A DNA stretch of 64,000 nt from Acidovorax sp. GW101-3H11 (GCF_001633105.1 NZ_LUKZ01000001.1:27877-91876), one strand, 5' to 3'. Positions 52,975 through 61,931 are shown, counted from the stretch's first letter. A program made the numbers and translations. Notes: generated by a model from the sequence alone, not told the origin.

Positions 52975-53922
52975 ATGACTGGCATGTCCGACCCCACCCT
53001 CACCCACCGCATCACCCACCGCCACATCGAAGTCTTCCGCGCCGTGATGACCGCAGGCAGCGCCACGGGTGCGGCCGACCTGCTGCACAGCTCACAGCCC
53101 ACCGTGAGCCGCGAACTGGCGCGGCTCGAATCGCTGCTGGGCTATGCGCTGTTCGAGCGCGTGCAGGGCCGCCTGCGTGCCAACGCCCGGGCGCTGGCGC
53201 TGTGGGACGAGGTGCAGCGCTCCTGGCAGGGGCTGGAGCGCGTGGTGGACCGGGCCGTGGCGCTGGGCCGGCCCGACGCCGTGCAGCTCTCGGTGCTGTG
53301 CCTGCCTGCACTCGCGCACGCCTTGCTGCCCGGCGCAGCGGCGCGGCTGATGCAGCACCACCCGCAGGCGCGCCTGTCGGTCACGCCGCAAGAATCACCG
53401 CTGCTCGAAGAATGGATGAGCGCCCAGCGTTTTGACCTGGGCCTGTGCGAGCAGGCCAGCGCCCCGCCGGGCACGCGTGCCGAGGTGCTGCTCACGCTAG
53501 ACGAGGTGGCCGTGCTGCCCGCCCGCCACCCGCTGGCCCGGCAGCGCAGGCTGCGGCTGGACGACTTTGCGGGCGAGTATTTTGTGAGCCTCTCGGCCGA
53601 CGACCCCTACCGCCGCCTGATCGACGCGCGTTTTGCCGAGGCCGGGGTGGCCCGCACCCTGCGCATGGAAACCCACAGCGCCGCCGCCGTGTGCGCCATG
53701 GTGCAGCAGGGCCTGGGCGTGGCCATCGTCAACCCGGTGACGGCACTGGCCGCCACCAACGACCAGCTGGTGCTGCGGCCCCTGGCGTTTTCGATCCCGT
53801 TCAGCGTGACGGCGCTGCTGCCGCTGTACCGCCCGCCCCTGCCCGAGGTGGCGCCCATGCTGGAGGCCCTGCGGGCCGAAGCCGCCGCGATTGCGCAGCG
53901 CCTGGCACAACAGGATGAATAG
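52975..53922 (+). CDS. lysR: LysR-type regulator of lysA
   Basis: A 315-residue LTTR. The winged helix-turn-helix at residues 12-70 reads ITHRHIEVFRAVMTAGSATG, then AADLLHSSQPTVSRELARLE. The effector domain has two alpha/beta lobes (about 95-300), with the central FDLGLCEQ and AVLPARHPLA segments. The start is taken as ATG 52975; ATG 52984 is possible. Divergence from lysA and an A/T-rich dyad between them support the name LysR. The stop TAG lies in a partial A repeat. Confidence 0.88.
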   Translation: MTGMSDPTLTHRITHRHIEVFRAVMTAGSATGAADLLHSSQPTVSRELARLESLLGYALFERVQGRLRANARALALWDEVQRSWQGLERVVDRAVALGRPDAVQLSVLCLPALAHALLPGAAARLMQHHPQARLSVTPQESPLLEEWMSAQRFDLGLCEQASAPPGTRAEVLLTLDEVAVLPARHPLARQRRLRLDDFAGEYFVSLSADDPYRRLIDARFAEAGVARTLRMETHSAAAVCAMVQQGLGVAIVNPVTALAATNDQLVLRPLAFSIPFSVTALLPLYRPPLPEVAPMLEALRAEAAAIAQRLAQQDE

Positions 53923-53944
53923 CTATTATTTATATAGCTACAAA
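53918..53944. repeat. Repeat family A, partial copy with 7-bp inverted arms
   Basis: TAGCTAT and ATAGCTA are perfect complements seven bases apart, overlapping the lysR stop codon. Only the AGCTAT...TAGC core is present. It could form a short hairpin at the transcript end. Confidence 0.6.
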
Positions 53945-54009
53945 CCCTTTGCCGTCGCACGGAAACGGCCATTTTCTTGCATAGAACGGGCCACCGCCCA
54001 CAGAGCCGG

Positions 54010-54513
54010 TCAGCCCGGCACCGTCAGGCTGCGCACCTTGACCGCCAGCCGCTCCTCGACCGAGGGCGACACGAACTTGGTCACCTCGCCGCCCAGCACC
54101 GCGATCTCGCGCACAAAGGTGCTGCTGATGAACTGGTACTTGTCGCTGGGGGTGAGGAACACGGTTTCCACCTGCGGCATCAGGCTGCGGTTCATGCCCG
54201 CGAGCTGAAACTCGTAGTCAAAGTCGGTCACGGCACGCAGGCCGCGCACCATGGCCTTGCCGCCGCGCTCCACCACAAAGTCGCGCAGCAGGCCCGAAAA
54301 GGGCTCGACCTGCACCTGGGGATACATCTTCACTGCCTCGCGGACCATCTCGATGCGCTCTTCCAGCGAGAACATGGCCTTCTTGTGGTGGCCCGCAGCC
54401 ACGGCCACGATCACGCGTTCGAACAACTGGGTGGCCCTGCGCACCACATCTTCATGCCCCAGGGTGATGGGGTCAAAGGTTCCGGGGTACACGGCGAGCA
54501 CGTTCTGGGCCAT
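54010..54513 (-). CDS. coaD: Phosphopantetheine adenylyltransferase
   Basis: A 167-residue enzyme of CoA synthesis that transfers AMP to 4'-phosphopantetheine. [21 protein letters not shown] contains the T/HxGH nucleotide motif (TLGH), [14 protein letters not shown] and [10 protein letters not shown] are the second and third signatures. Length is typical. With panB, panC and panD in the window it completes much of the pantothenate-to-CoA route. In related genomes I expect rsmD next to it; here rsmD is 7.4 kb upstream on the same strand, with other genes between. Confidence 0.96.
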   Translation of the reverse strand: MAQNVLAVYPGTFDPITLGHEDVVRRATQLFERVIVAVAAGHHKKAMFSLEERIEMVREAVKMYPQVQVEPFSGLLRDFVVERGGKAMVRGLRAVTDFDYEFQLAGMNRSLMPQVETVFLTPSDKYQFISSTFVREIAVLGGEVTKFVSPSVEERLAVKVRSLTVPG

Positions 54514-54732
54514 GGCTGGTTGTCTCCTGTCTGGCGAATGACGTTGGCCCCCGGCCCCCGGGGCATTCCCCCGCAGGGCCCGCCGGGCCGCGTGGGCGCA
54601 TTATGCAGTGCAGTGCAACATAAGCCCGGATGCCGCCCCGCCCGGCCGCCGCATCCTCCACCTGAACGATGCCAGGCGCGGGCTCGCGGCCTACCATCCG
54701 CAGCCCGTTTTGCTGCACGGTATGCCCCGCCT

Positions 54733-55527
54733 GTGACCTCTGCACCCACCACCCCCGCCCCGATCTACGACGCCCTGTTCGACACCTCGGCCTGCCTCAA
54801 CTGCGGCGCAACCCTGACCGGGCCGTTTTGCGCGCACTGCGGGCAGAAGAAGGCGGCGCGCATGGGCACCCGCATGGTGCGCAAGGAGGCCTGGGAGCGG
54901 TTCCGGTGGTTTGAGTGGAGCACCATCCGCAACGCGCTGCGGGTGCTGCCGCAGCCGGGCACCATGGCGCGCGAGTATGTGCTGGGGCAGCGCAAGGACC
55001 ACCCGCACCCGCTCACGCTGCTGTTCCTGTCCATCGGCTTTTTGCTCATCGTGCTGGGCCACACCGACTACCTGCGGCCCGAGCTGCCCAGCGAGGCGGC
55101 GCAGCGCATGTATGCACTGGTCACCGGGTATTCGAAGTGGTCGTTTTCGCTGGGGGCGGTGGCGGCGTTGGCCAGCACCTGGCTGGTGTTCCGGCGGCGC
55201 GGCTACAACCTGGCCGAGTTGCTGACGCTGGCGCTGTACTGCCAGGCGGTGTTCATTGCGCTGCAGATGGTGAACCAGCTGCCGCTGGTGCTGGCGCCTT
55301 CGCCGGAGCTGCTCAAGTGGCACAAGCAGTGGTCGCCCTGGTACATGACGGCGCTGCAGACGCTGATGTTCATGCTGGCGCTGCGGCAGTTCTTTGTGCT
55401 CAGCCTGCGCCAGGGCGCGGGCTGGCTGCTGCTGGCCGGTGCGCTGTTTGCCGGGCTCAAGTGGCAGGCCACGCAGCTGTATGCCCGGGGCGTGGTGGAG
55501 CTGGTGCTCTGGCAGATGGGCGGCTGA
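54733..55527 (+). CDS. DUF3667 family zinc-ribbon membrane protein
   Basis: A 264-residue protein. GTG 54733 is chosen as start because the frame upstream would run through coaD antisense and a poor composition stretch. Residues 15-38 form a zinc ribbon (CLNCG...CAHCGQK). Then DFxx-like RNALRVLPQPGTMAREYVLGQR leads into four hydrophobic helices. DUF3667 is a family of inner-membrane proteins of unknown function. It opens the forward block between coaD and rsmD. The ribosome site is weak. Confidence 0.78.
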   Translation: MTSAPTTPAPIYDALFDTSACLNCGATLTGPFCAHCGQKKAARMGTRMVRKEAWERFRWFEWSTIRNALRVLPQPGTMAREYVLGQRKDHPHPLTLLFLSIGFLLIVLGHTDYLRPELPSEAAQRMYALVTGYSKWSFSLGAVAALASTWLVFRRRGYNLAELLTLALYCQAVFIALQMVNQLPLVLAPSPELLKWHKQWSPWYMTALQTLMFMLALRQFFVLSLRQGAGWLLLAGALFAGLKWQATQLYARGVVELVLWQMGG

Positions 55528-55695
55528 GCCACCCGGCGCCCCCGGAAAAATGTGAACCAATTCACGTTTGTGTGTCGGAGTGCCACCACATCCTTCACCT
55601 GAATGATGTTGCCCCGATGGCAACGCACCTACGATCCGCCGCAGTTCAACCCATTCAGCGAAAAGGAGGCCGCCTTGGCCGGTCAGGAGCGGGAT

Positions 55696-56868
55696 ATGCA
55701 GCATCTGGGGCAGCACCTTGGAATCCCTGGTTTTGAGGCCTTGATGGCCGAAAGCCTGGAGGCCCTGGGCGAGCCCGGCATGGTGGAGCGCCTGCTGCGC
55801 CGCCTGGGCGAGACGCTGGGCAGCCACAAGGTGGTGCTGTTCTGCCCCCTGCCCGGCTCGGACGACCCGCTGGCCGCCTACCAGTGGGGCATGCCCGACG
55901 ACTTTCTGGCGCGCTACGCCAACCTCATCCAGGGCTGCGACGCCTGGAGCGAGGCGCTGGAGCGCCAGCAGGGCGCGGCGCTGGCGCGTGGCGGCTCGCT
56001 GAGCCAGCAGCTGGTCAGTACCCCGGCGCTGCGCCGGGGCGCGTTTTATGCCGACTACCTGCGGCCCCTGGGCATCGACGCCATGGTCAACAGCGTCGTC
56101 GAGGCCTCGTCCGAGGTGGGCATGCATGTGCTGGCGATGTACAACGACCTGGGCCAGAGCGAGTTCACGCCCGAACAATTCGCCCGCCTGCGCGCCGCCA
56201 CGCCCTGGGTGCGCAGCCTCATGCGCGCCCAGCGCCGCTTGCAGCAGGCCCAGCGCCACACCAGCGCGCTGGAGCGCACGCTGGACCAGCTGCCCCTGGG
56301 CGTGATGCATGTGAACCGCCGGGGCGAGCTGCGCTACCTGAACGAACACGCCCGCGCCTGGCTGGGCATTGAAGACGCCTGCCGCATCCTGCTGCACAGC
56401 GCCACGGGCTGGCAGGCACGCCAGCCGCTGCAGCTGGCGCAGATCCACCCCGCGCTGGTGCCGCTGCTGGGCACCAGCCTGAGCACGCAGACACCCGTCT
56501 CCGCCCGCCTGCAGCCCCAGCACCCCGGCGCCCCCGCCACGCTGGTGGCCCTGGCGGCGCCCCTGCGCGGCGGTACGGCCCCTGCCACCGGCGAGGCGCT
56601 GGCCCAGTTCATCCTGGTGCCCGAGACACCGCCGCATGCGGGCGCCACCGTGTCGGTGTGCAGCGCGCTCTACGGCCTCACCCCCGCCGAAGCGGCCCTG
56701 CTGCCCCTGCTGCTGCAGGGCATGACACCGCGCGAAATGGCCGACAACCGCCAAGTGAAGATGCCCACGGTGCGATCGCAGCTGGCCAGCCTGTATGCCA
56801 AGACCGGCACCCGGGGCCAGGCGGAACTGGCCCAGCGCGTGTTGCGCGTTGCCGCGCTGGTGGCTTGA
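55696..56868 (+). CDS. LuxR-family transcriptional regulator
   Basis: A 390-residue regulator from ATG 55696, which has AGGAG at 6 bases; an ATG at 55603 would add 31 residues without a ribosome site. The N-terminal region (about 1-190) is a sensory domain without a clear name. A PAS-like segment with TLDQLPLGVMHVNRRGELRYLNEHA covers about 200-300. The C-terminal LuxR helix-turn-helix reads LTPAEAALLPLLLQGMTPRE, then MADNRQVKMPTVRSQLASLYAKTG. The domain order resembles solo LuxR regulators. Its target may be the HExxH-TPM gene 74 bases downstream. Confidence 0.87.
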   Translation: MQHLGQHLGIPGFEALMAESLEALGEPGMVERLLRRLGETLGSHKVVLFCPLPGSDDPLAAYQWGMPDDFLARYANLIQGCDAWSEALERQQGAALARGGSLSQQLVSTPALRRGAFYADYLRPLGIDAMVNSVVEASSEVGMHVLAMYNDLGQSEFTPEQFARLRAATPWVRSLMRAQRRLQQAQRHTSALERTLDQLPLGVMHVNRRGELRYLNEHARAWLGIEDACRILLHSATGWQARQPLQLAQIHPALVPLLGTSLSTQTPVSARLQPQHPGAPATLVALAAPLRGGTAPATGEALAQFILVPETPPHAGATVSVCSALYGLTPAEAALLPLLLQGMTPREMADNRQVKMPTVRSQLASLYAKTGTRGQAELAQRVLRVAALVA

Positions 56869-56942
56869 CGTTCGTTTCCCTATTTTTTTGTCTCTGTTCA
56901 TTTTTTGCGCGGCGCTGAACGCTGCATGAAAGGCCCCTGCCC

Positions 56943-58673
56943 ATGACCTTGTCCCGCCACTCCCTGCCCCAGCTTCGCCAACTGCGCCCGGTCGCCCTGG
57001 CCTGCTGCGCCCTCGTCGGCCTGGCCGTAGGCGGCCTTGCCATGGCCCAAAAGAACGCCGCCGTGGCCAAGCCCAGCAAGGCGCAGCTGGTGGCTGACCT
57101 GGCTGCCACACTGCAGGCCTGCTCGTACGACGGCAGCCCGCTGGCGTTTTCGCCACCCGACCTGTCCAAGGGCGGCGGCACCGGCAAGCAGGTGGTGGCC
57201 GAGATCATGAAATACACCGGTCTGCCCGCCAACTTTGTGGTGGTGGAGGGCAAGGTGCCCAACGCGGCCGCCGTGATCATGCAAGGCCCCGACCAGGTGC
57301 CGCGCCGCGTGATTGCCTACAACCCGGCCTTCATGGGCCAGGTGATTGAGGCCACCAAGTCCAACAACTGGGCGCCCGTGAGCATCATGGCGCACGAGAT
57401 CGGGCACCACCTCTCGGGCCACACCATCGTGCCCGGCGGCAGCCAGCCGCCCATCGAGCTGGAGTCCGACAAGTTCAGCGGCTTTGTGCTCTACAAGATG
57501 GGCGCGCCGCTGGCCGACGCCCAGCGCGCCATCGCCACGCTGATCCCCGAGAAGGACGGCGAAACCCACCCCGGCCGCAGAAAGCGCCTGGCCGCCATCG
57601 AGGCGGGCTGGAAGGAAGCCTGCGAGCTGCAGGGCGGCGGGCCACAATGCTCCGGCGGGCTGCCGGTGCGCACGGCAGCGGCGGCGCCTGCCGCGCCATC
57701 ACCAGTGCAGGCGCCCGCTACCCCAGTGGCCAAGGCCCCAGCACCCACTGCTGCGCCCACCCCCACGCCAGCCACCCCTGCGGCCAAGGCGCCGGCCTCG
57801 GCCCTGGCAGCTGCCGCCGCCGAAACCCTGCCCAAGGTCGACGTGGCCGCAATCCCGTCCAAGGGCACGCAGTTCATCTACGACGAGTTCGGCATCCTGG
57901 ACCCGGCCATCCGCGCCCAGTTTGAAAAGCAGATGTACGAGCATGCGCAGAAGACGGGCGTGGAGATCGTCACCCTGCTGGTGAAGGACCTGGGCGGCAA
58001 GAGCGCCGAGGACTACGCGCACGCCATGATGCGCCAGCTGCGCGTGGGCAAGCTCGACGTGGGCAACGGTGCCGTGCTGGTGGTGGCGCCTGAGCAGAAC
58101 CAGGCCGCCGCCGTGATGGGCGCGGGCGTGGCGCTGGAGATGGGCAGCCACGACAAGGCCGAGCAGCTCAAGCGCTGGATGAACACAGCATGGGCGCTGT
58201 GCAAGAAGAAGAACGCCTGCGGCGGCTGGACGGAGAACCTGATGCTCGCGGCCGACCACATCCGCCGCGACACCCGCCATGCCGACTGGACCATTGCCTA
58301 CAACACGCTGGGCGACCTGCACAAGGCCGACGCGGCAGAAAGCGGCAAGTCCGTCAAGCCACAGGACAGCAAGACCTGGCAGAAGATCACCCGCCTGTCG
58401 GGCACTGTGGAAAATCTGAACCCGCCCACGGGCGTCAAGAGCGCGTATGTGGTCGAGTCCAAGTTGAAGGACGGCAAGAAGGCCGTGCTGATGCGCAGCG
58501 CCGAGGGCCTGACCACCATGCTCTACATCGACCCGCGCACTGAGGCCATGATGCCCGGCGGCAAGCTGGTGCAGGGCAAGACCTACACCGTCATCGCACG
58601 CTCGGACTTCCTGTCGTGGAACCCCAAGGACACGCAGTCGCTGGACGTGCTGAGCTACAGCGTGACGGAGTAA
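56943..58673 (+). CDS. Secreted HExxH metalloprotease-like protein fused to a TPM domain
   Basis: A 576-residue exported protein. A signal peptide (about residues 1-35, cleavage after AMA) precedes a domain with HEIGHH at 151-156 (the zinc HExxH) and a downstream IELESDKFSG whose acidic residues could give the third ligand. A low-complexity linker rich in Ala, Pro and Thr spans about 240-290. A TPM domain follows (about 300-440: FIYDEFGILDPAIRAQFEKQM, then GNGAVLVVAPEQNQAAAVMGAG), and a final beta-rich segment ends the protein. TPM domains are usually separate envelope proteins; fusion to a protease-type domain is unusual. The substrate is unknown. Confidence 0.8.
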   Translation: MTLSRHSLPQLRQLRPVALACCALVGLAVGGLAMAQKNAAVAKPSKAQLVADLAATLQACSYDGSPLAFSPPDLSKGGGTGKQVVAEIMKYTGLPANFVVVEGKVPNAAAVIMQGPDQVPRRVIAYNPAFMGQVIEATKSNNWAPVSIMAHEIGHHLSGHTIVPGGSQPPIELESDKFSGFVLYKMGAPLADAQRAIATLIPEKDGETHPGRRKRLAAIEAGWKEACELQGGGPQCSGGLPVRTAAAAPAAPSPVQAPATPVAKAPAPTAAPTPTPATPAAKAPASALAAAAAETLPKVDVAAIPSKGTQFIYDEFGILDPAIRAQFEKQMYEHAQKTGVEIVTLLVKDLGGKSAEDYAHAMMRQLRVGKLDVGNGAVLVVAPEQNQAAAVMGAGVALEMGSHDKAEQLKRWMNTAWALCKKKNACGGWTENLMLAADHIRRDTRHADWTIAYNTLGDLHKADAAESGKSVKPQDSKTWQKITRLSGTVENLNPPTGVKSAYVVESKLKDGKKAVLMRSAEGLTTMLYIDPRTEAMMPGGKLVQGKTYTVIARSDFLSWNPKDTQSLDVLSYSVTE

Positions 58674-58689
58674 GGCGCAGGTCCACCGC

Positions 58690-59010
58690 ATGTCAACCAC
58701 CACCCTCACCATGCTCCTGGCGGGCGGCGCCAACCTGCTGCCCGCGCTGTTCTTCATGTTCACCGCACTGGTGGGCAGCAACGGCATGAACTCCGCCCAG
58801 GGCGGACAGCTGCTGGGCACCCTGGCCGTGCTGCTGGTGCTGGGCTGGCTCGGCGCGCTGTGGCTGGCCCGCCACCTGGCGCACTGGTGCGAGGCGCGCG
58901 GCTGGTCCATCGTGGCCAGCGTGGCGGCGGCCACCGGCGGTGCGGTGGCCGCCTTCACCGTGCTCGCACTGCTGTCCACCTTGGTGGCGCTGCTGTGGGT
59001 GGGTGCATGA
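58690..59010 (+). CDS. Small membrane protein downstream of the HExxH-TPM gene
   Basis: A 106-residue protein with three hydrophobic helices (about 5-28, 38-60 and 72-103) and a short polar loop with His and Cys (RHLAHWCEARGW). It starts 17 bases after the protease stop. The family is not recognised. It may anchor or assist the secreted protease, judged only from position. Confidence 0.6.
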   Translation: MSTTTLTMLLAGGANLLPALFFMFTALVGSNGMNSAQGGQLLGTLAVLLVLGWLGALWLARHLAHWCEARGWSIVASVAAATGGAVAAFTVLALLSTLVALLWVGA

Positions 59011-59070
59011 GCGGGCTGCGCCGCATCTGAGAGACCACCTATTGATCCGGCCTCTTTGAAACTGAAATAT

Positions 59071-59153
59071 CCGTTCGGGTTGAACCCTTCGACAGGCTCA
59101 GGACAGGCTTATCGAAACCTTGCGCGGCGCTTCGACGAGCTCAGCGTGAACGG
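59071..59153. repeat. Dispersed stem-loop repeat family B, copy 3 (reverse, longer form)
   Basis: Runs from CCGTTCGGGTTGAACCCTTC through GACAGGCTCAGGACAGGC to GCTTCGACGAGCTCAGCGTG and AACGG. It is 83 bases rather than 60, with an extra stretch in the left arm, and lies in the 209-base gap before the LprI-like gene. Confidence 0.85.
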
Positions 59154-59219
59154 TTCAAGCAGGTTGGTGCCGGATCAATAAATCACGCCAGCAAAAAAGA
59201 CACAGAAGGACACACCACC

Positions 59220-59690
59220 ATGCACCACCGCCTCCTCCCACCCCGGCACCGCGCGGCCCTCGCGCTGCTGACCGCGTTCACGCTGCTGGCCGCTGGCGCG
59301 CAGGCCGTACATGCCGCCGAACACTTCTGCGGCCAGCGCACCGCCCACCCCATCGACAAGGCCCTGGGCGCCGCCTCCGAGCGCAGCGGCGGCGTGACGG
59401 TGGACCTGATCGACGCCCAGAACGCCGCCTATGCCGCGTGGGACAAAGAGCTGAATCGCATCTACGCCCAGGTGCTGAAAGCTGCTGGCCCCGGCAGGCG
59501 TGACACCCTGCGCGCAGCCCAGCGCGCCTGGCTGGCGTTTGACACCGCCCAGGGCCAGTGGGACAGCGCCGTGTTCGCCGACCAAGGCAGTTCGGCCGCG
59601 CTCAACATCGGAGGCGCGGCGCTGGAGCGCCGACGCGCCCGCGTGTGCAAGCTGAGTGAAGACCTGGACAGCCTGAAGGATTCGCCATGA
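59220..59690 (+). CDS. LprI-like/DUF1311 secreted protein
   Basis: A 156-residue protein with a signal peptide (about residues 1-33, cleavage after VHA) and a DUF1311 (lysozyme inhibitor LprI-like) domain. The domain signature is DAQNAAYAAWDKELNRIYAQVLKA, then LRAAQRAWLAFDTAQGQWD, with Cys residues near both ends of the mature protein. Some members inhibit lysozyme; others are of unknown role. It overlaps the next gene by ATGA. Confidence 0.83.
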   Translation: MHHRLLPPRHRAALALLTAFTLLAAGAQAVHAAEHFCGQRTAHPIDKALGAASERSGGVTVDLIDAQNAAYAAWDKELNRIYAQVLKAAGPGRRDTLRAAQRAWLAFDTAQGQWDSAVFADQGSSAALNIGGAALERRRARVCKLSEDLDSLKDSP

Positions 59691-60127
59691 TGCGCCGCAC
59701 CTGCCTGCAGCGCCTGCCCCTGTGGGCAGCCGCGTTGGCGCCACTGCTGTGCCCCACTGGGTCTCATGCGCAGGGCAGCGCCCAAGTGTGGCTGCGCGTG
59801 CGCAACAGCAGCCAGGAGGCCTTCACCCATGTCTGGCAAGGCCTGCCGCAGCAGGGCACGGATGTGGACCTGGGCCCGCTGCTGCCCGGCGACACCAGCC
59901 GCTGGCACGCGCTGCCCGCCACGCTGGCGCATTACCGCAAGACCCGCATCCAGATCGGCCAGCGCCAGTTCACCCATGTGACTGACCAGTCCTTCCCCGG
60001 TGGCCGCGCCACGCTGGCGCCGGGCCACTACACCTTCACCTACACGCTCGAAGGCGGCGCGCTGCGCCTGACCGTGGTGGCGGAGCCCAACACCTCCGGC
60101 CCCGGCGGGTCACATCAGAAACAATAG
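59687..60127 (+). CDS. Secreted protein of unknown function, coupled to the LprI-like gene
   Basis: A 146-residue protein with a signal peptide (about residues 1-28, ending SHAQ). The mature part is predicted beta-rich, with Arg, Thr and Gly (AQVWLRVRNSSQEAFTHVWQ, then GHYTFTYTLEGGALRLTVV). I recognise no family. The start overlaps the LprI-like stop (ATGA), so the two are translated together and may act together outside the inner membrane. Confidence 0.65.
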   Translation: MMRRTCLQRLPLWAAALAPLLCPTGSHAQGSAQVWLRVRNSSQEAFTHVWQGLPQQGTDVDLGPLLPGDTSRWHALPATLAHYRKTRIQIGQRQFTHVTDQSFPGGRATLAPGHYTFTYTLEGGALRLTVVAEPNTSGPGGSHQKQ

Positions 60128-60170
60128 CAACAAGCGCTTACCAGACGCGCGCAAAGGCCGAATTTCATTC
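60122..60170. repeat. Dispersed repeat family A, copy 10 (reverse orientation)
   Basis: CAATAGCAACAAGCGCTTAC, then a GCGCGC stretch, AAAGGCCG and AATTTCATTC: the family order read in reverse. It overlaps the stop of the upstream secreted protein and precedes the DUF4832 gene by about 14 bases. Confidence 0.65.
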
Positions 60171-60183
60171 AAGAAAGCCGCCC

Positions 60184-61902
60184 ATGAACCCTCTCAGCAC
60201 CCTGCACCCGGCCCGCATGGCGCGGCTCTCGGCCCTGGCGGCCACCCTGCTGGCGTCGGCCTGCGGCGGCAGCGACACGAACACGGCCGAGGCGCCTGCG
60301 CCTGCGCCGGCGCCCATCCCGGGCAACGCCACCACGCCGGCACCCGCGCCGCAGCCAGGCAACCCGCCGGTGGCGCCTTCGCCCACATCGCCTTCGGCAC
60401 CGGCGCCCTTTCCAACACCGGCGCCGTCACCGTCGCCAACGCCCGCACCCAGCCCTGCGCCTGCGCCCGCCAGCCCGGGCTGGACCGTGGTGTCGGTCAA
60501 CACCACACTCGCGCCCCTGCCCATTGCCAGCGACCTCACGCCCAACCCCGGCCGGGGCTACCACCGCTGGCGCGCCAATCCGGCCGCCGTGCCGCTGGGC
60601 GATTCGGCGCCGCCGCTGGCCGCCTTCCAGCGCTACCGCTGGAACGAGCTGGAAGGCGCCACGCCGGGCCAGTACACCCTCAGCAGCCTGGTGGCCGCAC
60701 GCGATGCCGCGCGGGTGGCGGGGCAGCAGTTTGCGTTCCGCCTGCAGGCCATGCGCGGCTATGGCACCGACACGCTGGATGTGCCCAGCTACCTCCACGG
60801 CGCAGGCACGGCGCGCCCCGAATGCTCCGCCCCCAACCCGGCCTGCGTGTGGTCTGCCCCCATGCCCGCCACCGTGCCCCCCACCCCGCCGACCCCGCCC
60901 ACGCAGGTCCCCAACTGGAACCACCCCTACGTGCTGGCCCGCATGCAGGCCCTGCTGCAGGCCGTGGCAGCCGCGCTGGGCGACACCTCGGACCTGGCGT
61001 GGATCGACGTGGGCCTGTATGGCCAGTACGGCGAATGGGCGCAGAGCAGCACCAACGTGGTCTACACCCCGGCCGTGCAGGCGCAGGGCATCGAGGCGGC
61101 CACCAACGCCACCAAACGCAGCATTGCGCAGATGCACTTCGACGTGTTCCCGCATGCGCAGCACGCGATGTTCATCCCCTACTCCAACCTCGATGCGCTG
61201 CAGTACGGGCTCTTCCAGCAGACCACCACCACGCTGCCCGTGGGCCTGCGCTGGGACTGCCTGGCCCAGGCGGGCTACATGAACCAGTGGACCAATCGCC
61301 CGGCCGACTGGGCGCTGATTGCCGACCGCTGGAAAACCGCGCCCTGGGTGGCCGAGTTCTGCCCCTTTGGCCCCGGCGGCGCGCAGACCAACGCCGCCAC
61401 GGCGCTACAGCAGGTGCGCGACTTCCATGTGTCCACCGTGGGCAATGGCAACCTGAATACGCCCTGGGCCAGCTTCTCGGCCAGCGAACAGGCCGACTTG
61501 GCCGCCGTGGGGCGCGAGGCGGGTTACCGCTTTGCGCTGGGGCCCGTCAGCGTCACCCCTGTGTCGGCCACCACGGTGCAGCTGCAGCTGCGCGTGGACA
61601 ACACCGGCAATGCGCCGCTGTATGCGCCCTGGCAGCTGCAGGCCCAGCTGCGCAACGCCACGGGCCAGGTGGTGGACCAGCAGGTGCTGCTGAGCGCAGC
61701 CCAGGCGCGCGGCGTGCTGCCAGGCCAGCCCGCGCAGATCAGCACCGCCTGGACCCCGCCCAGCCTGCCCGCAGGCGACTACACGGTGCACCTGGCCTGG
61801 GTGCGCCAGCCCGCGCTGGCGGCGCTGCCGCAGACGCTGCGCTGGAACATGCAGGGCATTGAAGCCGATGGCAGCGCGCGGCTGGTGACGCTGAGAAGGT
61901 AG
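60184..61902 (+). CDS. DUF4832-domain lipoprotein
   Basis: A 572-residue protein. The signal peptide ends in a lipobox, LLASACGG, at about residues 22-29. A Pro/Ala/Ser/Thr linker (about 35-100) then separates the anchor from a folded domain. That domain shows SDLTPNPGRGYHRW, WNELEGATPGQYTL, and DLAWIDVGLYGQYGEW, the signature of DUF4874/DUF4832 proteins, which have a TIM-barrel-like look. A C-terminal beta region (about 455-570) may be a carbohydrate-binding or Ig-like fold. A role in cell-surface polysaccharide is possible. It ends the forward block. Confidence 0.82.
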   Translation: MNPLSTLHPARMARLSALAATLLASACGGSDTNTAEAPAPAPAPIPGNATTPAPAPQPGNPPVAPSPTSPSAPAPFPTPAPSPSPTPAPSPAPAPASPGWTVVSVNTTLAPLPIASDLTPNPGRGYHRWRANPAAVPLGDSAPPLAAFQRYRWNELEGATPGQYTLSSLVAARDAARVAGQQFAFRLQAMRGYGTDTLDVPSYLHGAGTARPECSAPNPACVWSAPMPATVPPTPPTPPTQVPNWNHPYVLARMQALLQAVAAALGDTSDLAWIDVGLYGQYGEWAQSSTNVVYTPAVQAQGIEAATNATKRSIAQMHFDVFPHAQHAMFIPYSNLDALQYGLFQQTTTTLPVGLRWDCLAQAGYMNQWTNRPADWALIADRWKTAPWVAEFCPFGPGGAQTNAATALQQVRDFHVSTVGNGNLNTPWASFSASEQADLAAVGREAGYRFALGPVSVTPVSATTVQLQLRVDNTGNAPLYAPWQLQAQLRNATGQVVDQQVLLSAAQARGVLPGQPAQISTAWTPPSLPAGDYTVHLAWVRQPALAALPQTLRWNMQGIEADGSARLVTLRR

Positions 61903-61931
61903 CGGGCGGACGGCAGTCGAGCCGCCGTCGG

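Noticed and set aside
53977..54732. An extended N-terminus for the DUF3667 protein in the same open frame
   Set aside because: It would read antisense through coaD, and the zinc-ribbon start fits GTG 54733.
60280..60480. A possible tandem repeat in the DUF4832 gene
   Set aside because: It is a Pro/Ala/Ser/Thr low-complexity linker with no fixed unit length, in frame behind a lipobox.
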